Shown piece after piece: positions 1-9,683 of a stretch of 64,000 nucleotides of DNA. Both the position numbers and the translations under genes were made by a program. Source of the stretch: Beroe forskalii (taxonomy: Eukaryota > Ctenophora > Nuda > Beroida > Beroidae); assembly GCA_011033025.1 (NCBI GenBank), contig WFMF01000268.1, positions 62,001 to 126,000 on the forward strand, written 5' to 3'. Under the pieces are notes generated by a model. The model searched no databases. It was not told the DNA's origin and saw nothing but the letters and a program-made list of their open reading frames with translations. Each line of letters begins with the position of its first letter. The stretch's first letter is position 1.

Positions 1-116
1 ATTGCCACATCAGACAAAAATTATTCAAAGGTACTGTAACTCACAGTTGTCCCTCTATAATCTATATAGCTAACTTATTGAATGAAAATATGAAATTACC
101 TGTTCTGTTCCTGCAG

Positions 117-3100
117 AAGATGTATCAGATGCTCCTCTGAGAGAGTTCCTGCAGTGCATTGGCTACAATATTCTGACATATCTCATTCATAGCTTTTCTG
201 TGGGGAAATATTTTCAATAAAACAAATATTTAACAATGAGACCAGACAATTAAAGGATCAAAGAATAGAACTAAGGGGCCTATTCAAATTAATTCACATC
301 AATAGAAGTGAAAACTGGAACTTAGGAACAATACTTATTACCATGAAGTTTGAGGATGTTGTGTATAATTATGGGAAGTTTTGCTGCAATGATTTATCAC
401 ATCAAATGCAGGTGGTGGCCATGTAAGGAACTTTTGTGTCAGAATCGTGTTGGTGCATTTCCAAAAATTTTGTACTGTATTGTATTGTAGCATAAATAAA
501 AGAGATTTAAGTAGTAAATAAAATATTTTGGTGTCCTATCAACAGTATCAACACTCATTTAAAGAATGATTATACTGATGATTAATTATGATTTGTAAGA
601 ATTGAACTTGGATCGAACTTCCTTAAACTTTCTTGACTATGCCTGCATATATAGGTATGCATGTGCAAGCTTGAGCAAATTCTAAAATAAAGATACTAGA
701 ACCCTCAATCTTTTCAAGAAATATTTTCACATTCATAAGCACTAAAATTATTTTTAAAAAACATATGATCATTGGACTTTCAGAGATAAATAACTTTCCA
801 GGAAAAAGCAGTGTTGCATTTCGCCATTTCGGCACTTGCACTTGGTTGTTTCATGTTATTCGGCAAATCGAAATTCAGAATAGTCAATAATGCTGCGTAG
901 GTATCTGGTATGTGTACGCGCCGCGCCGCGCCGCGCGCTTGATCTGAGGAATTAGCGCGCCGCGCAATTACGCAAACAGGGATATAAATGTTTAGTAAAC
1001 GCGTGACGAGACGCAAATGGTGAAATTGAAATTTGCGGCCGCGGCCCTGCTGCCGCGCGCTGCGCGCAGCGCAGCATTTTTTTAAAAAAAATTCTGCGAA
1101 TTTTTGTTTGATTCTATTTATTTCTTTGATCAATTGTACATGTCGGATGTTACCCTACATTCCGCCGCGCACATAACTATAACGTTTCCGAGCTGTGTTG
1201 CGCGCTAGGGATGGGAGAAATCCATCAATTATTCAATTTGATCTATTGTTTTTTTAATATTTTGTTTTCTACTATTTCTTTTTCAGCATGATGTTTCGTT
1301 TATTACTATTTCGGCTTGATGATTCAATAAATGATTAATAAGTTAATGTGTTTGTCGTTTGATGTTATTGATCATTGATGCAGTGAAACAATCAATTTTC
1401 AATAAAGAATCTAAGTGAAAAAGAACCTATTTCATGTATTTCAGATTCAATTTCTATAGTTGTATATTCTTTAATCTTTTTACTCCTAATCGTCTCTTGC
1501 ATATAGTTTTGTCAGGCCCAGGCCAAGGATGTGCACGTGAATCAGCATGAGGGCCGTGTGTAACCCTGAACCCATATATCTAAAACATACAAGTTTCGAA
1601 AAAAAAAGATTAAAGATTTATCATTGTCTAAATTTATCATTTATTGAAAAATTTATTTCAATTGGTTCACTAGTATATCAGCAGTAAACACACATAATGT
1701 CTCACTGGGATCAGGATGGCTAACATCCAAACGGAGATCCTGAAGACAGAATTATTTTTTCCGAAACTGTCAGTAGATTAGTGTTGTTGTGTGAAATGTT
1801 TCGATTCATATTCATCCATCCATTTCATTACAGAGTTTAACTGCATCTGTTTCATTGTATTGCCTGTGATAAAGATGGGGATCCTTAATTGATACTGTCT
1901 CATGTTTCTTATTAATTTTCATAGTTGCTCAGACATGTAACTATCTTATCAGTTTCTCAATAGTATTAATAAGGCAACCTCACTTTTTATCACCAATATC
2001 CTAGATTAGAATGACAGCATGTCTTCAGTGATCTCTCTCCAATTTGAGGCAAGTACAGTGGAAGAGTTGATCAAAACTGAAGATGCTCAGCGAAAATCCA
2101 TGTTAAGCCAATGGCAAATGTCAATATTATTGTTGGTATCATCATTTACTATCATTTGCCTCATGTGCAATGCAATGGTTATGTTTGAGTCCAAGTAATA
2201 ATAACTATTAGAGAAATGTGAATTTGAATTTGAGTCTATGAGAGTATGAGAACGTGTTCTTCATCATAATCATTTACAGCATATTTGTAATTGAATTAAA
2301 TTATGTTGTTGTCTTATTAAGTTCCATCCATGATTCTACTATTTATGTAATGCTTATTTTACTTACATCAAGACCTGTGTAGCTAATATCTGATTCAGTT
2401 ATTGAAGAAGTCAGGTTCTACCAATGAGAATGATGAGATTATTGGTGACTTTGTGCTCTCTCTGCTGAATCACCTTCTTACTTGTGGATGCTCCTCAAAT
2501 CAGACAGCTTCTGCTCTCAATTTCTGCCTTGATGTGAGTTTTTCATTTAGGTAGCAGGTATTCTTATATTCCAGTGAGTGAACAGGACCTGTTCCTGTCC
2601 AATAAGATTTTGTTCCCCAATCCCCATTGAGAAGATTTAGACGTGAATAACTGCAAAAATCAAAGTTGGTATACAACAAATTTGGTGATTTGAAATTATA
2701 TTAGAACAAATTTGGTGATTTGATAATATTAGAACGCCTCAGTTCATTCAGAAGACATGCAATGGCAACCTCATCGATACAGTCAGGACTCTTCACCAGT
2801 CTCTACCTACCTTCAATACCCTTGATAGCAATCAGGTGATACATTTTATATTTCAAAGTGATGTGGTCCAGTAAAGTTCTGTCCATTTCTATAAGTCTTC
2901 AATTGTTATTTGAGGTTTTGTTGAATGTGATTTCTATAAATTTTCATGGAGAAGTATATTGATGTTTCATGTTGTGTTTCATAAGAACACACATACTTGA
3001 CAAAGTTGAAATGACTATTTGGTTTTAACATAGTAGTTTAGTGTTCTATATAAATCATTCTAACCCCACCTCTCTCCCCAGCTAACAAGCACCCTGGAGT

Positions 3101-5360
3101 TCCTGAACCAGACCTACCTCACCCACTTCTCTCTGTATAAGTACCTTCTGACAGTGCCCCGGGACCAGGACTACACTCACCTTCAGAAGAGTGTCTGTGT
3201 TCCAGACACCGTGGAGACACTCTCTGCTGCTAAACCTGAGGCCCAGTGGAGGTAAGGTGCTGATCAGAGCAAGGTAGGTCCTTGTTGCTACCATTTTAGG
3301 ACTTAGGTAATTGTCAAGGTTTCAAAGCAGCATTTTTTCTTTCCACGCCAGTAGGACGAGTATTTGATTTATTATTTAATTTATCCCCCCCCCCCCCCTT
3401 AACGAATTCAGAAGATTCGTTTTCAAACTTACTCCCTGAGAATTGAGAAGATTTTGCATGTCTAACTGCATCATCCACAAGTCCATGAATACTAACCACA
3501 ATTCATGCAGGAGTTTCTCTGACCGTTTGTGGTTTATCTTCTGTAAAATGATTTATACACGATTATTTACACGTGTTGAACTTAAAATATCAATATGCAT
3601 ATTTACTGTTTTGCTATTTGTTTGTCAACAATCATGTTGCAATTGCAAACAATTGAATATTTTGAAGTTCATGGTCTATTCGTGGGTGGTGCGTGACTAC
3701 ATGACTATTGACAAAGATTTAACGATTGTTGTTACATGATAATTCGTGAATTTTAAGTAACACAACAGATGGAAGTTACCTGTCTGTTGTAAGCTGCACT
3801 ACAACTAAAGAACTAACTATACATCTGCAGGCGCAAAGAAAACATCGAAGGGTATTGTACAATGTACATTGTACATTAATTGTACACCCAACAATCAACA
3901 TGTATCTTACGTTCATTGTATTGGTGAAATTGAAATGAAATACAACCCCTTCCGTCCTCCGGACATCCTTCCTATCAAACCGATATAATTTGCTTTTTGT
4001 TTTGCTCTATAATTTGCAGATGTCCGGTCCCTTCCCTGTAAACTATGGACAGGTTTCAAGAGAAGCGGAAACGGCTTGGAGATCGAGGCACTTGCATTTA
4101 ACTGCATGTGCCTATTTCTAACCTGCGATGCAATCAGTTTTCGAGAAGACGAAGTGGAAATCAATTCAAAGATATCCATTATCCACTGCCCCCCCCCCCG
4201 CAATAATTTGAATCATTAACTGCTTCCATCCCCCCCCAGGCCGCGCAATAATTTGAATCAATTCAAAATCGTAAATTATGACATACTTGAAATAAGTCGA
4301 CCACTCTTATTAAATTATAAGTGGTTGTGACTGCCCTCACTGTAACGCCATTTGAAAAACGTGAATCCGCAATCCATATCACGTGGCACGACTAACAAAC
4401 AACCGGACTGCCATTGCGTTATCAAAATGTTCGGTTACAGTTACAGTTTTGGTTGGCAAAAAAGGGTCGATAAACCGGTTTTTCGGTTAACCAGTACAGT
4501 CGTTTCCTCGACGCGACCCTACTCCTTAAGGTACGAAGAGAAGGTCGCGAGTATCAAGAAGAAATACGGAGCAATGGAGAAGGAGATAACAGATAAGGAG
4601 GTGGTGGAACCTGAGAAAGATGTGTTGGATTGTAAGCAACATGTCGACAAGGAAACTCTCCGGCAATTGGTAAGGGAATGGTTCGATACTTAACCTCTCT
4701 GCTAAAAATGGACAAAAATTGAAATATCTTTGTCAGAATTTTGTTATCGGGCTTGGCTTTGATGAGCCATAGCAGCTCACTGCTCATCGTTGTCTGGGAT
4801 GTGTGAGTTCGGTTTTGAAGATAATCAAAGGCAATTGGGAACCGCAGGTAGAAAAAATGATCAGACAAGAATGTGAAGGAATTGAGAGGAAGCTAGATAA
4901 GGTTCTGAAGCTGTCTGAAGTGCACCTGAGTAGAGAGATCGCTCTTATCGAGGTATGATCATGCATGTACTAATAAGACTTTTTAAATCATTAATTTTCG
5001 TCGGCTCGCGTGCAGGTGGCCACAGAACGCTCCAAACCAGCAAACCTGGCAAAAGCTGAATATCGAGTATTTGCTTGGAGGCAGGCAAATGTGCAGCGCC
5101 CGAGCCTTCCCGCCCCGACACCTGACCCACAGATCGTTTTACCACTACTTAACTTCACCTTTAACCCCAAACTACTTTCTATATCGGTTCGTCATGTTGA
5201 ACTAGATCCTCTTTCCTAACGTAGCACAGGCTTTATCTGGCAGGCAAAAAGAGATTTAAACCCCGTCAAAGATTCGAAAGAACCACCGAAACGAGTTCCG
5301 TCTAAAGCAAGCGCCAGTCCCCGCGGTCGAAAATCAAAGTCTCCCAGAGCTAAAAAGTGA
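117..5360 (+). CDS. Unidentified helical/coiled-coil protein gene, 3' part (copy A)
   Basis: Proposed exons: 117-199, 2029-2135, 2408-2533, 2752-2835, 3082-3251, 4531-4669, 4848-4952, 5016-about 5066 and 5244-5360 (TGA stop). Phases agree from 2029 onward, for example TGG AG|gtaagg joined to G TAC GAA. An exon between 199 (phase 0) and 2029 (phase 1) is missing, and the start lies upstream of the window. The early exons encode leucine-rich helices that could be HEAT/ARM-like (IIGDFVLSLLNHLLTCG). Exons 4531-4952 encode a charged helical stretch (YEEKVASIKKKYGAMEKEI, then KLDKVLKLSEVHLSREIALI), probably a coiled coil. The protein ends in a basic Ser/Pro tail (SPRGRKSKSPRAKK). I do not recognise the family. 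The donor of the 5016 exon is weak (CGA|gtattt), so its end is uncertain. The last four exons recur at 18673-19558. Confidence 0.6.
905..1085. other. CpG-rich island inside an AT-rich intron
   Basis: The stretch holds runs of GCCGCGCCGCGC, GCGCGCCGCGC and GCGGCCGCGGCC, followed by CTGCGCGCAGCGCAGC, while the surroundings are strongly AT-rich. More CpG lies at 1162-1205. It is in the intron between the exons ending at 199 and starting at 2029. It could be an internal promoter or the core of an old repeat. No exon is evident beside it. The rest of 200-2028 shows nothing I can name. Confidence 0.5.
3252..4530. other. Intron with poly-C tracts and a TGTACA palindrome
   Basis: This intron joins the exons ending at 3251 and starting at 4531. 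It contains C14 at 3385-3398, C11 at 4189-4199, and a perfect 20-bp palindrome at 3856-3875 (TGTACAATGTACATTGTACA). Homology to the second copy begins near 4372, inside this intron. The open frames here show no coding character. Confidence 0.6.
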
Positions 5361-5887
5361 GGGAGCAGAAGTTCGATGAAATCACAGTTTCCTCGATGAA
5401 GTTTTTGGAGGTTGAATGGACACTTCGTTTCTTCTGCTTAAATTGTTGAGTATGTACTATGTATGTAAGTATTTCTATATCAGATTTATTCAACTGCTAC
5501 ATCTGCTTAAATGACACCACGAATCGAAATGTAACAAATCATTGATGTAACGAATTATACAAATTTATTTAGTCAAACGTATTTAGTCAACCCTATTCAG
5601 TCAATCTACTGGAAGTTGCTGAGTATAAGTTCAATGAATTAATAAGTTTCTGATGTTTTTGACTGTTGATTTAATTATATAATTCAGATTTATTTAGTTC
5701 TTTGCAAATATGGCTTTAGTATTATCAAATCATAGGTAACATTGTAAGAGTGTGTAAATTATGAATTAACTTTGTGCTTTCTTTCTTTGTTTCAATTAAG
5801 ATCATTTTTCGTCCCTAATCTCGTCTTGAGTTTCACGAAGATGTATTGAAATTGAGGAAGGGTTAGCTGAGACGGTTGTGTGTGTGG

Positions 5888-6420
5888 CCTGTGGGGGTGT
5901 CAAAGGTACGTAGTGGTGTCGAAGGCACGTGTTGGTATGCAGTCTGACACTGGTGTCAAGGGCACATGTTGGTATACAGTCTGACACTGGTGTCAAGGGT
6001 AAGTATCGGTAGGCAGTCTGACACTGGTGTCAAGGGTACGAAGTTGTGTCAAGGGTACGTGTTGGTATGCAGTCTGAAAGTGGTGTCAACGGCACGTGTT
6101 GGTATACAGTCTTACAGTGGTGTCAATTATACATAGTGGTGTCAAGGGTATGTATTAGTAGGCAGTCTGACACTGGTTTCAAGTATACAAAGTGGTGTCA
6201 AGGGTACGTGTTGGTATACAGTCTGAAACTGGTGTCAAAAATACGACGTGGTGTCCATGGTACGTATTGGTATGTAGTCTGACAGTGCTGTCAACGGTAC
6301 GTAGTGGTGTCAAGGGTACGTATAGGTATGCACTATGCAGTCTGGTGTCAAGGGTACGTAGTGGTGTCAAGGGTTAGTTTTGGTAAACGGTCTGACAGTG
6401 GTCTCAAGCGTTACCTTTAA
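5888..6420 (+). repeat. Degenerate GTGTCAAGGGTACG minisatellite (copy A)
   Basis: The array alternates 'GGTGTCAAGGGTACG' with 'TTGGTATGCAGTCTGACA' in variable order and starts about 500 bp after the stop of the upstream gene. Units often contain AAGGGTACGTA, which resembles a splice donor. The open frames across it are repeat by-products. The matching array in the second copy is at 20075-20480 and is shorter. Confidence 0.85.
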
Positions 6421-6715
6421 AATGGGCTGCCACATTTAACGCTTCCACTTTTCAGTGCTAAATCGAGTAGATCAGTAGATGGCCTGCTAGTTTTTTTAAG
6501 CTTATTAATCACCGTTTTTAGTCATAAAATTGTACAAACATGTGCAAAAGTGTGCACAGGTTTCCAGTAAGGGTGTACATTGCAGTCTAAACTATGGTGC
6601 AAAATAATACTCGTTTGTTATTACGATTACCTAAAGCGGTGCCACAGTTGAAAGTACTCAGTGCAGTATCACCTGGGGGTATCCGTCGTAGCATGGGCAC
6701 ATTACTACAAACGTA
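6421..6715. other. Intergenic sequence without a recognised feature
   Basis: Unique intergenic sequence shared with the second copy (about 20480-20745). I see no gene, repeat or RNA motif in it. Confidence 0.5.
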
Positions 6716-7212
6716 TAACCGTTCATTATGCAACTTCTAAGGAGGTTTACGCAGTGCTCCTTTATACCCATTATGCACGCTAAAACAGTTACACTTTTTA
6801 AAAAGTGCAACTACAGTGCCAAAAAAAGTGGAACTACAGTTGATAATAAAACCATTTTGGCATTGTACTCTGGTGTTTTTCAAAACGTGACCTTACTATA
6901 GGAGGGAGAGGTGTTAGAAATAAACACTGGGGTGACAGACCGCAGATTTCACACTGAAGGATACAGTAGCTGCACTTTTTACAATAGCTCAAATACTAGA
7001 CAAGCCAATAACACTACATATTCTCATATTCTTGCTTGAATTATACATAATTACGAAATATATACCTTCATGTATTGTCGTTGCATAATTCGGTTTTGTA
7101 ACTCGCAAAAACTGCAAGCCTCGGCCTCGGTCTTAATGTGTTATTATGCCCTCGCGCTTCGCGCTCGGTGCATAATATCGTGGTTTGCAATTTTTGCTAG
7201 TTACAAAACCGT
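6716..7212. mobile_element. Foldback-type insertion present only in copy A
   Basis: About 500 bp here has no counterpart between 20742 and 20760 of the second copy. Both ends carry 'AACCGTTCATT' (near 6718 and 7208), possibly a target duplication or terminal repeat. Imperfect inverted arms lie at 7091-7119 and 7182-7210 (CGGTTTTGTAACT / AGTTACAAAACCG). A nested hairpin, TTATTATGC...GCATAATA, surrounds CTCGCGCTTCGCGCTCGG. No transposase frame is present. Confidence 0.5.
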
Positions 7213-8489
7213 TCATTCTACAACCTCTTGAGATGATTCTGCATCAATTTACTGACATGCTTATTGTCCGACGTTTAGCCATGCACAATCCTCGCTGGAA
7301 ATTGCCTGTATTCTTGCGGCGACTCTGTTGCTTTATTGCAGTCATGAATTTTCACAAGCAGTGACTGGATGTCAAATTTCATTATTCGATGTTAAAACAT
7401 TGTTTACAGCACACGCTGCAAATTGAAATGGGGCCTGCAGCGTTATTTTTAACTATGACAGATGAAAAGGCGCGAAACAGTGCACTTTGCGGCACGCGCG
7501 AAATATTTTAGTCTCGTTCATGTGCAAATATTCATCGCTCGCAATCAGTATAACAAATTTTCATTAATTAAGTTTTACACGCGCGCGCACGTATGGTCGC
7601 GATTTTACATCGTACGTACACGCGGTGCCTCATTTGAACAATCCTTAATTTTACGACTTTGTCCTCTGGTGATTTATGATTCAGTTGATGGTCGTGAATG
7701 GTATCATCATTGACCAGAATTCCGCGAAAGAAGCCAGAAGGGAATAGTGCTATTGACTGCCCTAGTCCAGTAGTCCCTACCCGGTTTGATGACTGATACA
7801 CTGAAACCAGAGGACAGTCACCCAAACCAGCTAACCGATCATCTACACACTGATCAGCCTGACAAGTAGCCAAATACTGCAGCCATGAGCCAGTCAGCTA
7901 CCTTGCAGCCTTCAGCGATCTCTTGAATCTCTTCATTTGCAAGTCGCGTTTGGTTCGGTCAAATAATTATGACAGTACTGCAATGCTGTGCCACTTGAGG
8001 CTGACCTCCAAGCACCGCCAGCCAAGTGCATACTTGTTCCCAAGCTTTGGAGGGAGTTTGAGGTCGAAAAATCAAGCGTTTTAGTTCGGATTATAATCAC
8101 ACCATCCCAAAAATAAGATAATTCCTTGTGTAAAGCAATGTGAACTAAACGGAGCACAGCACGGTGCTGTATGAGGAACAAGTCTTAAGTACTTCATAAA
8201 GTCTTCTGTCTTATACTCTATTTCATCCTTCCAAGTCATCATTAATCAGTTTGTACCTAAAATCCTAAAAACAGGTGCGTTAACGTATGGGAAACATGAC
8301 ACAAAATGACTACAATGAAAATTTACAAAAGTATAAGCATTGATAGATATGTGTTGATTGCCCTAACCCAGGACATGGTGTAGAATTTATATGATATATC
8401 TTACTAAACCAGTGGTAAACGCTGACAAATATAGAAATATACTCCAAATCTTCAAATAACTAAACATCCACTTTTATTTGCCTAGGCAG
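7213..8489. other. Intergenic sequence; contains the empty site of the hAT-like insertion
   Basis: Conserved with about 20760-23068 of the second copy. Nothing looks like a gene. The single ACCGCCAG at 8014-8021 is the unoccupied target of the hAT-like element found at 21532-22581. Confidence 0.6.
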
Positions 8490-9007
8490 CATGGCTAGGA
8501 TGGCATGATATGGCCAAGACGAGTTCTCAAGTCTACAAAACCGTTTGGAGAGTAATGACAAGCCTCTCTGACATGTGAGTCATCCTGTCATTTATTTCTA
8601 CCATCAGCTCTTTAAGTAATCAACTACCAAGTGCTTATTATTAATCCTTCATTGATTGGACAATGATGATATGTTCATAATTTTACATGAAGTAACGTTA
8701 TGTAATGATGATTATTTAAAGAGACTTAATTTCATGCGCTGTTGGAAAATGATTAGATCATGGTAAATTGATCGACTAATCATCATGATCAAAAACATCT
8801 AAATTCTAAACTCCCGAGTCCCGACTGATATTTTGAGTTCATGTCTCAAACCCGCGCTGTATATCTAACTATTTAAGGTATACTTCTGATGCTATAGATA
8901 TATGCTAATTGCTAACACTGATGTACTTACATTTCCAAGAAGTTACCGCTCCTCCACAAACCATGCCCCTCATGGAGGAGGCTATCCCTCATGAGCAGCA
9001 TCGGATG
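8490..9007 (+). other. Two candidate small exons, coding status doubtful (copy A)
   Basis: CAG|...GACAT|gtgagt brackets 8490-8574 and AAG|...GGATG|gtaatt brackets 8940-9007. Both are conserved in the second copy at 23069-23153 and 23511-23577. The only open frame through the first exon reads WLGWHDMAKTSSQ. Joined to the second exon it meets a TGA here, because copy A has one extra C (ATGCCCCTC against ATGCCCTC). In the second copy the joined frame stays open. They may be 5' non-coding exons of the C2H2 gene, or a decayed gene. I do not recognise the peptide. Confidence 0.35.
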
Positions 9008-9194
9008 GTAATTGTTTACATAATATACCCATTACAATTGTCTGCATTGTTAACTATCGTGTTTGGAACACACATAACAGCAATGGGCTTACACAGCCTC
9101 CCCTGGCTCTCCCAGCTGTTAGCCAAGTAAGCAGCTCAGTTAGCCAGCCTGTTTATCCTAAATAAGGGGCTGTATTAGCTGAGCAGTTGTCTGT

Positions 9195-9652
9195 ATTGTG
9201 AGCGGCACGTGACCCCTCACGCTCTTGTCACGTGATCACCTTAGCAACCTGCTTATAGCTCACGTGATACCTTCTCCTTCTACCAATATGGTATAAACCG
9301 TGGCATGAACGCCGCGAGATCGCGTTCCTCCCCCTCATTGGACGCTCAACAGACCGTCCTCCATTGTGATTGGCTGAGACGGTGGTCACGTGCCACCCGC
9401 TATGTGGAGTGTGGTGCAGCAGCACTTGTGAGGGACAGCCATTGCTCCATCTCAGTAGTACCTACAGTTCTCAGCGGCTGAGGCTTCGTACATTGCGGCT
9501 GTTTTAGCGTTCTCCGAGCGTTTTGATCGAGTTTTCACCTCATTGTGCACACTCTCGTGTCATTGTATTGTACTACTACTGCAATTGTACACTGTAGTAT
9601 TGTGCTCGTGCTGTGGTTATAGACTGTTTTAAGAGATACCTGCCGTGAGGTC
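9195..9652 (+). promoter_or_regulatory. Distal promoter of the C2H2 gene (copy A)
   Basis: Four CACGTG E-boxes lie at 9206, 9229, 9261 and 9387. Two inverted CCAAT boxes (CATTGGAC near 9337 and GATTGGCT near 9368) and a TATAAA near 9292 follow. A near-consensus RFX X-box, ATCACC-TT-AGCAAC, lies at about 9234-9247. All of these are kept in the second copy. The segment ends at the first coding ATG at 9653. The transcription start is not defined by the sequence. Confidence 0.6.
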
Positions 9653-9683
9653 ATGGAGGATGAAGAGGAGAAACCAGCTCAGG
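9653..9683 (+). CDS. Distal alternative first exon of the C2H2 gene (copy A)
   Basis: ATG in a reasonable context (GGTCATGG) opens MEDEEEKPAQ plus one base, then CAGG|gttagt. A TAG follows directly if the exon is not spliced. The phase-1 end joins the 15479 exon to give MEDEEEKPAQ-GAEDIPLNPD, a continuous acidic N-terminus. The exon is identical in the second copy (24223-24253). Confidence 0.65.
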
